The notes under the pieces: model-generated
Seen by the model: only the letters and a program-made list of their open reading frames with translations
What the model was told of the DNA's origin: nothing
Databases searched by the model: none
From: Methanocorpusculum sp.
GTDB taxonomy: Archaea > Halobacteriota > Methanomicrobia > Methanomicrobiales > Methanocorpusculaceae
Length of the DNA: 7,117 nucleotides
NCBI GenBank assembly: GCA_029987315.1
Contig: DALTVZ010000036.1
Location: forward strand, 1-7,117
Direction: 5' to 3'
Shown here: positions 1 to 6,867 of the stretch, piece after piece
How positions within the stretch are numbered: the stretch's first letter is position 1
Layout of the letters: the number at the start of each line of letters is the position of its first letter
Position numbers and translations under genes: made by a program

Positions 1-76
1 ATTCGGTCACAACTGACGCCATCTGGTCTTTGCTCGCGGCAATTAACAGATGGGTCATCGGTCTAGGCTGAAACAT
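1..76 (-). CDS. atpI: A-type ATP synthase subunit I, N-terminal fragment (runs off left edge)
   Basis: Reading leftward from the ATG at 76-74 gives 25 codons beginning MFQPRPMTHLLIAASKD, open to the window edge. Archaeal and V-type subunit I proteins typically start this way: a short basic, Pro-rich leader, then Met-(Thr/Ser) and a hydrophobic strand. Subunit I is the large membrane stator subunit that forms the ion half-channel with the c/K ring. Its start lies inside the end of atpH (14-base overlap, different frame). A good ribosome binding site, AAGGAG (84-89), sits 7 bases upstream within atpH. The H-then-I order is the usual start of archaeal ATP synthase operons. Only the N-terminus is visible, so the call rests on this short stretch plus gene order. 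Confidence 0.8.
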   Translation of the reverse strand, partial: MFQPRPMTHLLIAASKDQMASVVTE

Positions 77-392
77 GCAGTTTCTCCTTGAACCGCTCTA
101 CGAATAGCGAAGTTGCCTGTGGGAGCTTTTTGCTTCCAGCGCTAATCAGGTGATCGGCATCTGCCTTCCCTTGAGTAACGATCGCGGCATGCTTTGCTGT
201 TGCTACATTCCGTGCATCTAAAAGTCTCTGCTTTTTGTAATCCTCGGCAATCATTGTTGCCTTGGCAATCAAGCTGTCAGCTTCGAGTTTTGCGTTTGCA
301 AGTGTTTGCTCGGCGGCACTCTGCGCTGAGGTGATTGTGGATTTACTTTTTGCTTCGGTTTCTTTAATGCTTTTCAGAACCTCAGTTTTCAT
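63..392 (-). CDS. atpH: A-type ATP synthase subunit H
   Basis: This 109-residue protein is rich in Ala, Lys, Glu and Gln with almost no aromatics, as expected of one long coiled-coil helix (roughly residues 5-90). That composition and length match archaeal AhaH/AtpH, the peripheral-stalk subunit that pairs with subunit E and links the A1 head to the membrane subunit I. It opens with MKTEVLKSIKETEAKSKS, typical of the family. The start is supported by GAGGAGGG (397-404), four bases before the ATG. It is the first gene of the operon, and atpI overlaps its end. Its promoter must lie in the AT-rich divergent region just upstream. No cysteines or catalytic motifs are expected or seen. Identification rests on composition, size and the following atpI start. 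Confidence 0.88.
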   Translation of the reverse strand: MKTEVLKSIKETEAKSKSTITSAQSAAEQTLANAKLEADSLIAKATMIAEDYKKQRLLDARNVATAKHAAIVTQGKADADHLISAGSKKLPQATSLFVERFKEKLHVSA

Positions 393-396
393 CCAA

Positions 397-404
397 CCCT
401 CCTC
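397..404 (-). promoter_or_regulatory. Ribosome binding site of atpH
   Basis: On the minus strand this reads GAGGAGGG, followed by TTGG and the ATG at 392. It is a strong match to the anti-Shine-Dalgarno sequence and fixes the atpH start. Confidence 0.8.
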
Positions 405-410
405 TCACGG

Positions 411-599
411 CAGTATATTGTTTGGTAATTGATATGTTTATACTTACGTTATTTACATCGTGCTGACCGATCTTTTTCTTATATATAGGGAGAGCATAGG
501 GTGTGAAGGATAGAAAAAGGACAAGTGACTCAAAATTTTGACCGGTTTCTTTTTCGTTTGAACAACATCTACAAATAGCTTGCACTCTGAAAGTTTACT
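411..599. promoter_or_regulatory. Divergent promoter region between atpH and the lipoprotein gene
   Basis: This AT-rich stretch lies between two genes transcribed away from each other, so it must hold both promoters. For atpH, two TATA-like boxes are visible on the minus strand: CTATATATAA (479-488), which would give a leader of about 65 bases, and AAGTATAAACATA near 433-445, which would give a short leader of about 20 bases. For the rightward gene, the plus strand also reads TTATATATAG at 479-488, and a weaker CTACAAATAG (570-579) lies about 25 bases before the ATG, compatible with a leaderless or very short leader transcript. No Shine-Dalgarno precedes that ATG. Which boxes are used cannot be decided from sequence. 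No small gene was seen here. Confidence 0.5.
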
Positions 600-1391
600 A
601 TGTATACCCCTGGGAGAAAAACCCTTTCAGTTTTGATATTATCTCTTTTAGTTATCGGGACCATTCTCACGGCCGGGTGTGTAGGTCTGATAGATCCGAC
701 CCCCCGTGAGGTCATGATCCGTGAAAATCTCATTTCGGTCGATCCGGCCTTTGTGGACGGGATGTTCATCTGGAAACTTTTGTTGGATCCAAACGGATAT
801 GAGCCGGAACTTTTTGCTGCCATAGATGCAGATCTGGATCCGAATCATCCCGTTATCGAGTTAGGGGCAGGAATCGGGGCGATCTCGGCGTATATCAATG
901 ATCATCTTACAATGCCGGTGAATCAGATTTCTGTTGAACCCAATCCCTATCTGATCCCGTCCTTGGAACAGACAAAACAGATGAACGATCTCGGCGTCAC
1001 GTTCGTGCAAAAGGCGGTCGGATACGGATCAAAGACGGTCTCCATGTCGGTGACCTCGGATATCACCAATAATCGCATCGTCAGATCCAACGGTGTGGTC
1101 GTAAAATCTGTTGAAGTCAGCACGACCACTGTGCAGGAGCTTGCGAAAGACGCGGGATTTTCCTCGAACATAACCTTGGTGATGAACGTCGTCGGATACG
1201 AGCATTCAGTTATCCAGTATGAAGCCGATTATCTGAGCGGTCATGTGGCCACCGTGATCTCTGCCGTCTATCCTGAGGGGAAAAACACACCAGATTCCTT
1301 TTCGGCACGGATGAAGATGATCGGATTTACGGAAAAGTCCCGGACGCCTGCAGCAAGCAACGGATATGTCGTGATGGTCTTCACGAAATAA
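600..1391 (+). CDS. Predicted lipoprotein with FkbM-like methyltransferase domain
   Basis: This 263-residue protein has a basic N-terminus (R6, K7), a hydrophobic stretch (residues 9-23) and a lipobox, TAGC, ending at Cys27. That predicts export and lipid anchoring, with the rest outside the membrane. Residues about 84-262 resemble the FkbM family of SAM-dependent methyltransferases. A glycine-rich motif I, VIELGAGIGAISAYI, lies at 85-99; an acidic strand end, ISVEPNP, at 110-116; and a TVQEL segment at 177-181. The family's usual Asp-Val-Glu-Gly motif is replaced by NVVGYE at 196-201, losing both acidic residues at the D and E positions. Free SAM is not expected outside the cell, so this may be a non-catalytic binding fold. 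No ribosome binding site is visible, but the signal peptide supports this start. It stands alone, divergent from atpH and convergent with a tRNA gene. The fold is fairly sure; the function is unknown. Confidence 0.75.
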   Translation: MYTPGRKTLSVLILSLLVIGTILTAGCVGLIDPTPREVMIRENLISVDPAFVDGMFIWKLLLDPNGYEPELFAAIDADLDPNHPVIELGAGIGAISAYINDHLTMPVNQISVEPNPYLIPSLEQTKQMNDLGVTFVQKAVGYGSKTVSMSVTSDITNNRIVRSNGVVVKSVEVSTTTVQELAKDAGFSSNITLVMNVVGYEHSVIQYEADYLSGHVATVISAVYPEGKNTPDSFSARMKMIGFTEKSRTPAASNGYVVMVFTK

Positions 1392-1413
1392 TACAATTTA
1401 AAATCAATTTTAT

Positions 1414-1421
1414 AAAAAGAA
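1414..1421 (-). terminator. T-run terminator after tRNA-Arg
   Basis: Immediately after the tRNA discriminator base the minus strand reads TTCTTTTT, followed by ATAAAATTG. Archaeal transcription ends at such T-runs. The 30-base AT-rich gap to the stop codon of the convergent lipoprotein gene probably serves as terminator for both. Confidence 0.6.
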
Positions 1422-1495
1422 CGCACCGGTCGGGATTTGAACCCGAGTCAAAGGCTCCGGAAGCCTTCAGGATATCCTGACTACCCCATCGATGC
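1422..1495 (-). tRNA. tRNA-Arg (anticodon CCG)
   Basis: The 74 bases fold into a full cloverleaf on the minus strand. The acceptor stem is GCATCGA with CCGGTGC, the D-arm carries A14, G15 and G18-G19, and the anticodon stem is AAGGC/GCCTT. Its loop, TTCCGGA, gives anticodon CCG (1460-1458), which reads the CGG arginine codon. The variable loop is TGAC, and the T-arm is TCGGG/CCCGA with loop TTCAAAT. The discriminator base is G, and CCA is not encoded. One irregularity is an A7 opposite C66 at the base of the acceptor stem, plus a T-T at the inner D-stem pair. G15 (position 1481) and C48 form the Levitt pair, so this tRNA is a plausible archaeosine substrate for the TgtA and ArcS encoded nearby. 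There is no sign of an intron. Confidence 0.93.
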
Positions 1496-1515
1496 ATATT
1501 GCGCTGGTTTGAACG

Positions 1516-1549
1516 CTTTAATATATTGTACTCGGGAGTATTTATATCT
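1516..1549 (-). promoter_or_regulatory. TATA-like promoter elements upstream of tRNA-Arg
   Basis: The minus strand reads TACAATATATTAAAG at 1530-1516, centred about 27 bases before the mature tRNA 5' end, which is the usual archaeal box-to-start distance. A second box, AGATATAAATAC (1549-1538), lies further up and may be a back-up. Both fall between the hypD stop codon and the tRNA, so the tRNA probably has its own promoter. Confidence 0.6.
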
Positions 1550-1598
1550 GGGGTGACGTGATTTGATGTATGAAATATTTTTGGGAGAATGAAATCCC

Positions 1599-2627
1599 TT
1601 ACCTCTTCTGATGATACTGATACCAGATGCGACATGCCCCTTCATGGGAGACCATACACGGGCCGACCGGGATCCGCGGGGTGCAGGCTTTGCCGAACAG
1701 TTTGCAGTCTGACGGATCCGCAAGACCTCGAAGCACCCGGTCACAGATACAACCGTCCTTTTTCGTGACCTTTTCGTACACCAGATCGAACTTCTTCTGG
1801 GCATCGAACGCCTCGAACTCCGGCTTTAATGCTAACCCAGATTCGGGAATGACCGGGAACCCGCGCCATTCAACGTCCGCCGGCACAAACACATCTTTCA
1901 TCAGCCTCTGTGCCTTCACGTTTCCTTCGAAGGTCACCACACGGGGGTAGGCATTCTCTACTTTTGCCTCGCCATTATTGATCTGCTCGGCCAGCATCAG
2001 AAGGCTGAGGAGAATATCCTCCGGCTCAAATCCGGCAACAACCTGCGGGACCTTGAACTGCTCATACTCATGGTACCCCATAACTGCACAGACATGTCCG
2101 GGCAGAATAAATCCGTGAAGGTCTGCCTCGCCCTGTTCCATCAGCCATTTCATTGCAGGGGGGACCGACCGGTGAGAAACAAGGATACTGAAGTTCTCCG
2201 GTGGGTTTGTCAGAAGGGTTGCCGATACGGTGGGAACGGTCGTCTCAAATCCGACCGAGATGAACACAACCTCTTTTGTTGGATTCTGACGTGCGATCTC
2301 AACCGCCTTGGTGATGCCCTGAACGATCCTGACATCCCCCTCTACATGTTCGAGTGATGTTTTTGTTCCTGGTACCCGAAGAAGATCCCCATAGGTACAG
2401 ACGATATATCCCCGCTCGGCCAGCTCACATGCAGCATCGATCTCGCCCTGAGGCGTGATACAGACCGGACACCCGGGCCCCATCACGATCTTCATCTGCG
2501 GAGGAAGGACCGATCTGACCCCATATTTTGCGATCGCCGCTTCATGGGTCCCGCAGACATGCATGATCCGCATATCGGTGTCGACTACTTCAGAGAGTTT
2601 TTTTGCAATATCCGTGCCGAGCGTCAT
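1599..2627 (-). CDS. hypD: [NiFe] hydrogenase maturation protein HypD
   Basis: HypD is the cytoplasmic iron-sulfur scaffold that, with HypC, assembles the Fe(CN)2CO unit of [NiFe] hydrogenases; CN ligands come from HypE/HypF. This 342-residue protein is within the usual family length and has every hallmark. HVCGTHE lies at 23-29 and GPGCPVC at 50-56. GFETT and PGHV segments follow in the middle, with AGFEPEDIL after them. The C-terminal cysteine cluster at about 293-332 includes CDRVLRG, DCKLFGKACTP and PVGPCMVSHEGACRIWY; four of these cysteines hold the [4Fe-4S] cluster in the family. The ATG at 2627 is the only reasonable start, since the frame closes at a TAA ten codons upstream with no other start between. 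No other hyp gene is visible beside it. Methanogens need it for their coenzyme F420-reducing and other [NiFe] hydrogenases. Confidence 0.97.
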   Translation of the reverse strand: MTLGTDIAKKLSEVVDTDMRIMHVCGTHEAAIAKYGVRSVLPPQMKIVMGPGCPVCITPQGEIDAACELAERGYIVCTYGDLLRVPGTKTSLEHVEGDVRIVQGITKAVEIARQNPTKEVVFISVGFETTVPTVSATLLTNPPENFSILVSHRSVPPAMKWLMEQGEADLHGFILPGHVCAVMGYHEYEQFKVPQVVAGFEPEDILLSLLMLAEQINNGEAKVENAYPRVVTFEGNVKAQRLMKDVFVPADVEWRGFPVIPESGLALKPEFEAFDAQKKFDLVYEKVTKKDGCICDRVLRGLADPSDCKLFGKACTPRIPVGPCMVSHEGACRIWYQYHQKR

Positions 2628-2680
2628 ACTAACGTTATATTGTATGTCACCTTAGATAATCACATCTCTTTTTATCTGCA
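2628..2680 (-). promoter_or_regulatory. Leader and possible promoter of hypD
   Basis: The short stretch before hypD is AT-rich. TATA-like segments on the minus strand are AGATAAAAAG (2677-2668) and GATTATCTAAG around 2661-2651. A Shine-Dalgarno-like AAGGTGA (2653-2647) exists but lies 19 bases before the ATG, too far for normal use. hypD could be a readthrough product of the upstream operon, or start from its own promoter with a short or absent leader; the sequence does not decide. Confidence 0.35.
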
Positions 2681-2746
2681 GTCGATGACCTCGTCCTCGG
2701 TCACGATAAGATCCATCCGTGCGTCGAACGACTCGAAAGGAATGCA
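2672..2746 (-). pseudogene. In-frame C-terminal remnant of the cyclo-ligase gene beyond a TAA stop
   Basis: Directly after the TAA that ends the 161-residue cyclo-ligase frame (2749-2747), the same frame continues for 23 codons. It begins CIPFESFDAR and continues MDLIVTEDEVIDCR before a TAA at 2674-2672. The family normally ends with a Pro-x-Glu-x-x-Asp-x-x-(hydrophobic)-Asp segment followed by (I/V)(V/I)TE, which is exactly what is seen. Adding it gives 186 residues, the family's usual size. No frameshift is needed; a single base change in the stop codon would restore the gene. The stop is TAA, so pyrrolysine (TAG) or selenocysteine (TGA) decoding does not explain it. Confidence 0.8.
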
Positions 2747-3232
2747 TTACATCTCCTGACAGGCATATGCCATACCGATCCGCGGAATATTCGGGTTTTT
2801 TTCAAAAAAGCGATCATAGTATCCTGCCCCATATCCCAATCGGTGCCCAGCCCGATCGAAACCGACCATCGGTACCAACACCACATCGATCGACGAGGCG
2901 GCCGCAGGTTTCTCCGCGGAGATGGGTTCTGGCACAGAAAAGGTGCTCGGTTCCAGCTCCGCCATCGAGGTGAGATAGGAGAGCCGGAGCGTATGGGTCG
3001 CCTTCTCGATGATCGGGACAACCACGCTCTTCCCTTCTTCCAAAAGGCAGTTGAGGATCACCATCGACTCGACCTCCGGCTCTTTTGCTACATACCCAAG
3101 GATCGTTTGATACGGTTCGAGCAGCTTTTCCAAGCGGCAGGTGATGTGGTATCCCTTCTCCCGCCGCTCGCCAAGAGACAGAGCCTCGCGTCTCGCTTTG
3201 AGTAATAGGCGAAGCTCTGCTTTTGTGCTCAT
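2747..3232 (-). CDS. 5-formyltetrahydrofolate cyclo-ligase family protein, C-terminally truncated
   Basis: Family members convert 5-formyltetrahydrofolate to 5,10-methenyltetrahydrofolate using ATP. The 161-residue frame has the expected N-terminal basic helix (KAELRLLLKARREAL, 4-18), a middle containing EPEVES (51-56), and the signature GFDRAGHRLGYGAGYYDRF at 124-142, which forms the nucleotide-binding loop in the family. It ends at IGMAYACQEM, about 25 residues early, and the missing tail follows in frame after the stop (see the entry at 2672). The start overlaps the arcS stop codon by four bases (ATGA), implying translational coupling; no separate ribosome binding site is seen. Many methanogens use tetrahydromethanopterin rather than folate, so the true substrate is open. 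It is uncertain whether the truncated protein works. The family is sure; an intact function is not. Confidence 0.88.
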   Translation of the reverse strand: MSTKAELRLLLKARREALSLGERREKGYHITCRLEKLLEPYQTILGYVAKEPEVESMVILNCLLEEGKSVVVPIIEKATHTLRLSYLTSMAELEPSTFSVPEPISAEKPAAASSIDVVLVPMVGFDRAGHRLGYGAGYYDRFFEKNPNIPRIGMAYACQEM

Positions 3233-4854
3233 TTCCGGTTTGTTTTTCGCACGCGAACCGCAACACCGCGGTTTGCTCGTTTCATCTCGTCGGCGCCCAT
3301 CGTGGTTTTGCCGGTCGCCTGATAGCCCTCTCCGCCGACAAAAACCTCGTCGCCTTCACGGATCCGCGGATCAGAATCAGCGATACCCGGCGCTAAGATA
3401 TCTCCCTGTGGGGTAAATCCGTCCGAGATCCAGACACGGTATCCGTTGATATATTTCCAGCCTTCGTGGGTCGGGCGAAGAAGTCCGGTCTCCGCATCGA
3501 TCGAGAAGATCTGGTTCTTTTTCTCGAAGATCTTCTGGTTCGGGTACCGACCTTTCACGATCCAGCCTTTCGTGTCCACCAGTTCATCGAACTGCCACAT
3601 AAGTGTGCCGCGAACAGGATCGGTCCGGCGTTTTCTGCTCTCACGAAGCGTATTGTTCAGGGCACGCAGAGAATCCTGCGACAGAGGTTTGTCGTCGTTA
3701 CAGGTGAACTCTAACTCGACACCGGCCTTTTCTGCGGCGATCTTCGCAACCTCTTTTGCTCCGCCTTCCAGATGGCAGATCACCCGGTCATACCGGTGTT
3801 TCGTGAGATATGCGGCAAGATATTCCGCAAGGATCGCCGACTCCTCCTTGTCCCAGTACCCGGTCACCGGGACATCGTAATGCCCTGCCGGATAGATGAG
3901 TTCGAGTTCACGCGGGACAACACCGAGGGGTGAGGTCACGATCACTTCATGGGCACGACCATCCACCACACGCATGAACATCTGGTGAGATCTCGAAAGT
4001 GAGTAGGGTTTTCGTGCGGCACACGGCAGAAGAACACAGACGTCGGTCCGTGATGGAACGAACCGGTTGATGACCCGGTCTTCGAAGAATGCTATCTCCG
4101 CCCGTGTCATCGACTCGGAGGAGTTTGCAAGGAACCGCGACGAGCGGGCGACCGGCAGATTTGTGGCAAAGCCTGGTCTTCTGTCGATATGGCGAAGGAG
4201 AGAGACCTGCTCTGCGTGGAGTCTGCATCGCATCTCCATGAACTCACGAAGCTGACCCTGTTCGATCCAGACTCGTGCAAGGGCGATCTCCTTTTCGAGA
4301 GTGAGACGGTTGTGAAGTTTCAGGTCGCCGGCTTTACATCCTGCGCAGTCACAGATCCCTTTCTCCATATAGGAGGCGTCGAATTCACCTTCCGGCGTGC
4401 AGAATTTCTTCTGAACGCTCATAAGATCGACCGCTGTATAATCAAACAGATCGAATCCCACATATATCAATGAGGCGACGTTCGAGGGAAGAGCTGATGC
4501 GGGAGCATATCGGGCGGCGTCCGGCGGACAGACCGCGAGAAGCTTTTCCAGATACTCGGCATGCCGACGTGCGTCCGAGATGACCGTGTTCCAGTTGGAA
4601 AACATAAGAACGCTGCCCTCGGTCGACTCACTTTGCGGGTGAACGGCAGTTGGCTCACTTCCCGGGACAAAAAATCTTTCAAAATCTGCTTTGCCCGCAG
4701 ACGGCGGCAGGTTGGTGAATCCCCGTTCCTTCAGGGAAGGAAAGACGCTTTCCGTCTCGAGAACGGCAGGCGTGCTGATGTTTTCCTCATCGGAAAGTTT
4801 CAGGTTTCCTATCCTTGCGTTTCCGTCGCGTTTTCTTGCATCAAATAGGCTCAT
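3229..4854 (-). CDS. arcS: Archaeosine synthase ArcS (TgtA2)
   Basis: ArcS acts on preQ0 already placed at position 15 of tRNA, on the path to archaeosine. Work on the family indicates it attaches lysine, which the radical-SAM partner RaSEA then cleaves. The 541-residue protein starts with a degenerate TGT-like domain and keeps zinc-type ligands CDCAGC (C168, C170, C173) and probably H181 in LHNR. It lacks the catalytic TDSGSFQ motif of true transglycosylases. The ArcS-specific motif [14 protein letters not shown] is at 277-290. The C-terminal 75 or so residues (about 465-541, with GDEVFVGG) look like a PUA RNA-binding domain. The start overlaps the tgtA stop by four bases (ATGA) and is preceded by a near-perfect ribosome binding site, GAGGTGAT (4865-4858). 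No RaSEA gene is in the window. Confidence 0.93.
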   Translation of the reverse strand: MSLFDARKRDGNARIGNLKLSDEENISTPAVLETESVFPSLKERGFTNLPPSAGKADFERFFVPGSEPTAVHPQSESTEGSVLMFSNWNTVISDARRHAEYLEKLLAVCPPDAARYAPASALPSNVASLIYVGFDLFDYTAVDLMSVQKKFCTPEGEFDASYMEKGICDCAGCKAGDLKLHNRLTLEKEIALARVWIEQGQLREFMEMRCRLHAEQVSLLRHIDRRPGFATNLPVARSSRFLANSSESMTRAEIAFFEDRVINRFVPSRTDVCVLLPCAARKPYSLSRSHQMFMRVVDGRAHEVIVTSPLGVVPRELELIYPAGHYDVPVTGYWDKEESAILAEYLAAYLTKHRYDRVICHLEGGAKEVAKIAAEKAGVELEFTCNDDKPLSQDSLRALNNTLRESRKRRTDPVRGTLMWQFDELVDTKGWIVKGRYPNQKIFEKKNQIFSIDAETGLLRPTHEGWKYINGYRVWISDGFTPQGDILAPGIADSDPRIREGDEVFVGGEGYQATGKTTMGADEMKRANRGVAVRVRKTNRK

Positions 4855-6296
4855 GTGATCACCTCAATGTCCGGGAACTCTGCTCTGAACAGATCTGCCC
4901 AGCGGGGAGAGGTGGAGATGGTGACATTGGTGTCGGGATTTGTTTCGAGCAGTCCTTTGAGCCCTTTGATCCCGTACTTCATCATCTCCTCATCCCATGT
5001 TGGGATCTCGGCCTGTCCTGCCGGGAATGTCTCGGCAAGCTCATAGGGCATAGGGCCAAACGGCGGCTTGAACTCAATGACCTCCTCGAAACGTGTGGGG
5101 ACCGGTCCTCCGGCAGAGATCAGCGAAACCTCGGATAGTTTTACGCGGGGTATCATCGCATGATAGTTTGTGACCTCGGTTCTCTGGCAGGATTCGCTTC
5201 CCCGGTAAAAGAACCGGCGTTTGCTTGCTCTGTCCAGATGCTCGATCTCGCCGACCCGCTCTAAGAGTCTGCGGTATCCGTCGAGCAGTTTGGGATGACC
5301 TCTGCAGCGTTCATCAACGAGTTCCCAGAGGGTCCCGTCCTGAATGGCGGCACGGATGCGGGCTATTTCCGCCATTGTGACCGCAAGATTGTGGTAGGCG
5401 AGGAGTTTTTGCTTGTCCGGCGATTTTTTGAGCTCTTCGATGGTGTGGTTCCTGCATACCGGGCAGGGGCACGGAAGTTCGCTCATCTCGTCGAGTTTGA
5501 GCGTCCCGTAGGTGGTGATGTATCGGCCTTCTTTTGCATAGAGGGCGTAGGCGGCCGAGTCGAAGACGTCGCATCCAAGCGCGGCGGCAAGGGCAAACAT
5601 CGAGGGGTGGCCTGCTCCAAAGAGGTGGACACATGCCCCGGGATTGAGGCCTTTTTTTGCGGCGATGATGACGTCGACAAGTTCGCGGTATCGGTAGCTT
5701 TCCATGAGGGGAACGACTGCACCGATCGGGCAGTAGGCAAATCCCATGTCGGATACGGTTTTGCCGGCAAGTTCCCGAAGATCCTCATAGGTTGCTCCCT
5801 GAACTGGACCTGAAAGGGGGGCGTCGTCACCGAAAAGCTCCTTTGCCTCCTTCATTCTGGCTGTGGTGATCTCCATCTGGGCGAACACCTCCTCTTTGGC
5901 GGTGTCGGGGTGGGTCGGGATGTCTAATGGGACCCAGATGTCGCTTCCGATATCTCGCTGAAAGGAGAGGGTCTGTTCGTTGGTGATGTCGACACTTCCG
6001 TAGACGGACATCTGGAAGGATCCCGAGTCGGTCATGATGAGTCCGTCGAAGTCGAGGACCTCATGGAGGCCTTTTTCGAGAGCAGGGTCTCTGAACTCCT
6101 CACTTTTTGAGAAGATGTAGGCGTTTGTTATGATGCCTTCGACGCCCATCTTTTTCATTTCCGACGGGGGGATTATCTGAAGGTGGGGATTTACGACCGG
6201 GAGAAGTGCCGGGGTTTTTATCGATCTGTCGCCGGCTTTGAGTTTACCGACGCGGCCTGCGATGTCTTTATGGATTACTTCGAATGTTATTGCCAT
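4851..6296 (-). CDS. tgtA: Archaeal tRNA-guanine(15) transglycosylase
   Basis: TgtA exchanges guanine for preQ0 at position 15 in the D-loop of archaeal tRNAs, the first tRNA-level step of archaeosine synthesis. The 481-residue protein has the TIM-barrel catalytic domain with TDSGSFQ (D90) at 89-95. GPVQGATY is at 163-170 and HLFGAGHP at 224-231. [15 protein letters not shown] follows from 245, where D246 matches the nucleophilic aspartate of the family. The zinc site is CPCPVC (C276, C278, C281) with H302 in YHN. The protein ends at about the C2 region, without the C-terminal PUA domain carried by longer archaeal homologues of around 580 residues. Its ATG lies five bases after the AMMECR1 stop codon, with AAGGA (6309-6305) as a ribosome binding site inside that gene. 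arcS overlaps its end. Confidence 0.97.
   Translation of the reverse strand: MAITFEVIHKDIAGRVGKLKAGDRSIKTPALLPVVNPHLQIIPPSEMKKMGVEGIITNAYIFSKSEEFRDPALEKGLHEVLDFDGLIMTDSGSFQMSVYGSVDITNEQTLSFQRDIGSDIWVPLDIPTHPDTAKEEVFAQMEITTARMKEAKELFGDDAPLSGPVQGATYEDLRELAGKTVSDMGFAYCPIGAVVPLMESYRYRELVDVIIAAKKGLNPGACVHLFGAGHPSMFALAAALGCDVFDSAAYALYAKEGRYITTYGTLKLDEMSELPCPCPVCRNHTIEELKKSPDKQKLLAYHNLAVTMAEIARIRAAIQDGTLWELVDERCRGHPKLLDGYRRLLERVGEIEHLDRASKRRFFYRGSESCQRTEVTNYHAMIPRVKLSEVSLISAGGPVPTRFEEVIEFKPPFGPMPYELAETFPAGQAEIPTWDEEMMKYGIKGLKGLLETNPDTNVTISTSPRWADLFRAEFPDIEVIT
4858..4865 (-). promoter_or_regulatory. Ribosome binding site of arcS
   Basis: The minus strand reads GAGGTGAT, then CAC and the arcS ATG at 4854. 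This is a full-length match to the complement of the archaeal 16S 3' tail, lying inside the last codons of tgtA. It shows that arcS has its own initiation signal in addition to coupling by stop/start overlap. Confidence 0.75.
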
Positions 6297-6300
6297 TGAT

Positions 6301-6867
6301 TTATTCCTTGAATATCTGTCCTTCGAATGTGAGGATGCTGCATGCTTTGTTTTTCCATGCGTTGTGCGGGAGACCGGCTTTATTGCAGGTTTCGTTGAGA
6401 AATTCTTCAGAGGTCCAGTTGTACTCGGTCGCTACCTGGGGGAGGAGGAGTCCGGAGTGTCCGTTCATTTCGGCGATGAGCCCGTGTCTGCCGACGATGA
6501 CGGCAGATGGGCGTGAGTGTGGCTCGCCTTCCAGGAGGACCGGCTGGGTGAGAATGGTGACCTCGACTTTGATCTCTCTGAGTTCATCCTGGTCGACTGG
6601 GTAAAACCGCGGGTCATGGATAGCGGCGTGTTCTGCTGCTTCTTTGATCGCGTCACCTAAGGGCATGACGGGTAATGGGAAGCCGATGCATCCTCTTAGG
6701 CCGCCAAGTTTGGTGAGGGTTACAAAGACGCCTCGTTTTTCGGAGAATATTCCTGATAATTTCGGTTCCTTCTCCGGCTTTTTGCCAGTTATTGCGGTTT
6801 CAACATGGAGCCGTGCAACTTGTAGGGCAAGTTGTCCGTCGGTCTGGCTAAGAAGGTGCATAATCAT
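6301..6867 (-). CDS. AMMECR1-family protein
   Basis: This 188-residue protein is a full-length archaeal member of the AMMECR1 family (TIGR00296). The family signature LRGCIG is at 57-62. Other typical segments are RGVFVTL (45-51), DPRFYPV (85-91), VEVTILTQP (101-109), [13 protein letters not shown] (139-151) and the KAGLPHNAW stretch (163-171). The biochemical role is unknown; the Cys in LRGCIG is the obvious candidate active residue. In other prokaryotes such genes often sit with Memo-like and radical-SAM genes, which are not seen here. It is the first gene of the operon with tgtA and arcS, separated from tgtA by four bases. No ribosome binding site precedes the ATG at 6867. The Met two codons later is an alternative start, and a leaderless transcript is possible. 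Confidence 0.93.
   Translation of the reverse strand: MIMHLLSQTDGQLALQVARLHVETAITGKKPEKEPKLSGIFSEKRGVFVTLTKLGGLRGCIGFPLPVMPLGDAIKEAAEHAAIHDPRFYPVDQDELREIKVEVTILTQPVLLEGEPHSRPSAVIVGRHGLIAEMNGHSGLLLPQVATEYNWTSEEFLNETCNKAGLPHNAWKNKACSILTFEGQIFKE

Noticed and set aside
1583..1598. GGGA/TCCC hairpin just after the hypD stop as a terminator
   Set aside because: The stem is only four base pairs and is not followed by a T-run on the transcribed strand.
2747..2749. Recoding of the cyclo-ligase stop as pyrrolysine or selenocysteine
   Set aside because: The codon is TAA; archaeal pyrrolysine uses TAG and selenocysteine uses TGA.
2814..3266. Minus-strand 150-codon frame overlapping the cyclo-ligase gene in another frame
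   Set aside because: The cyclo-ligase frame carries the family signature; this one is Arg/Gly-rich with no recognisable domain.
3446..3880. Plus-strand open frame of 144 codons opposite arcS
   Set aside because: It lies wholly antisense to a well-recognised gene and has the Ser/Arg-rich look of a shadow frame, without a ribosome binding site or known motif.
5295..5813. Plus-strand open frame of 172 codons opposite tgtA
   Set aside because: It is antisense to the tgtA catalytic domain, whose motifs are intact. The long frame follows from the codon bias of tgtA.
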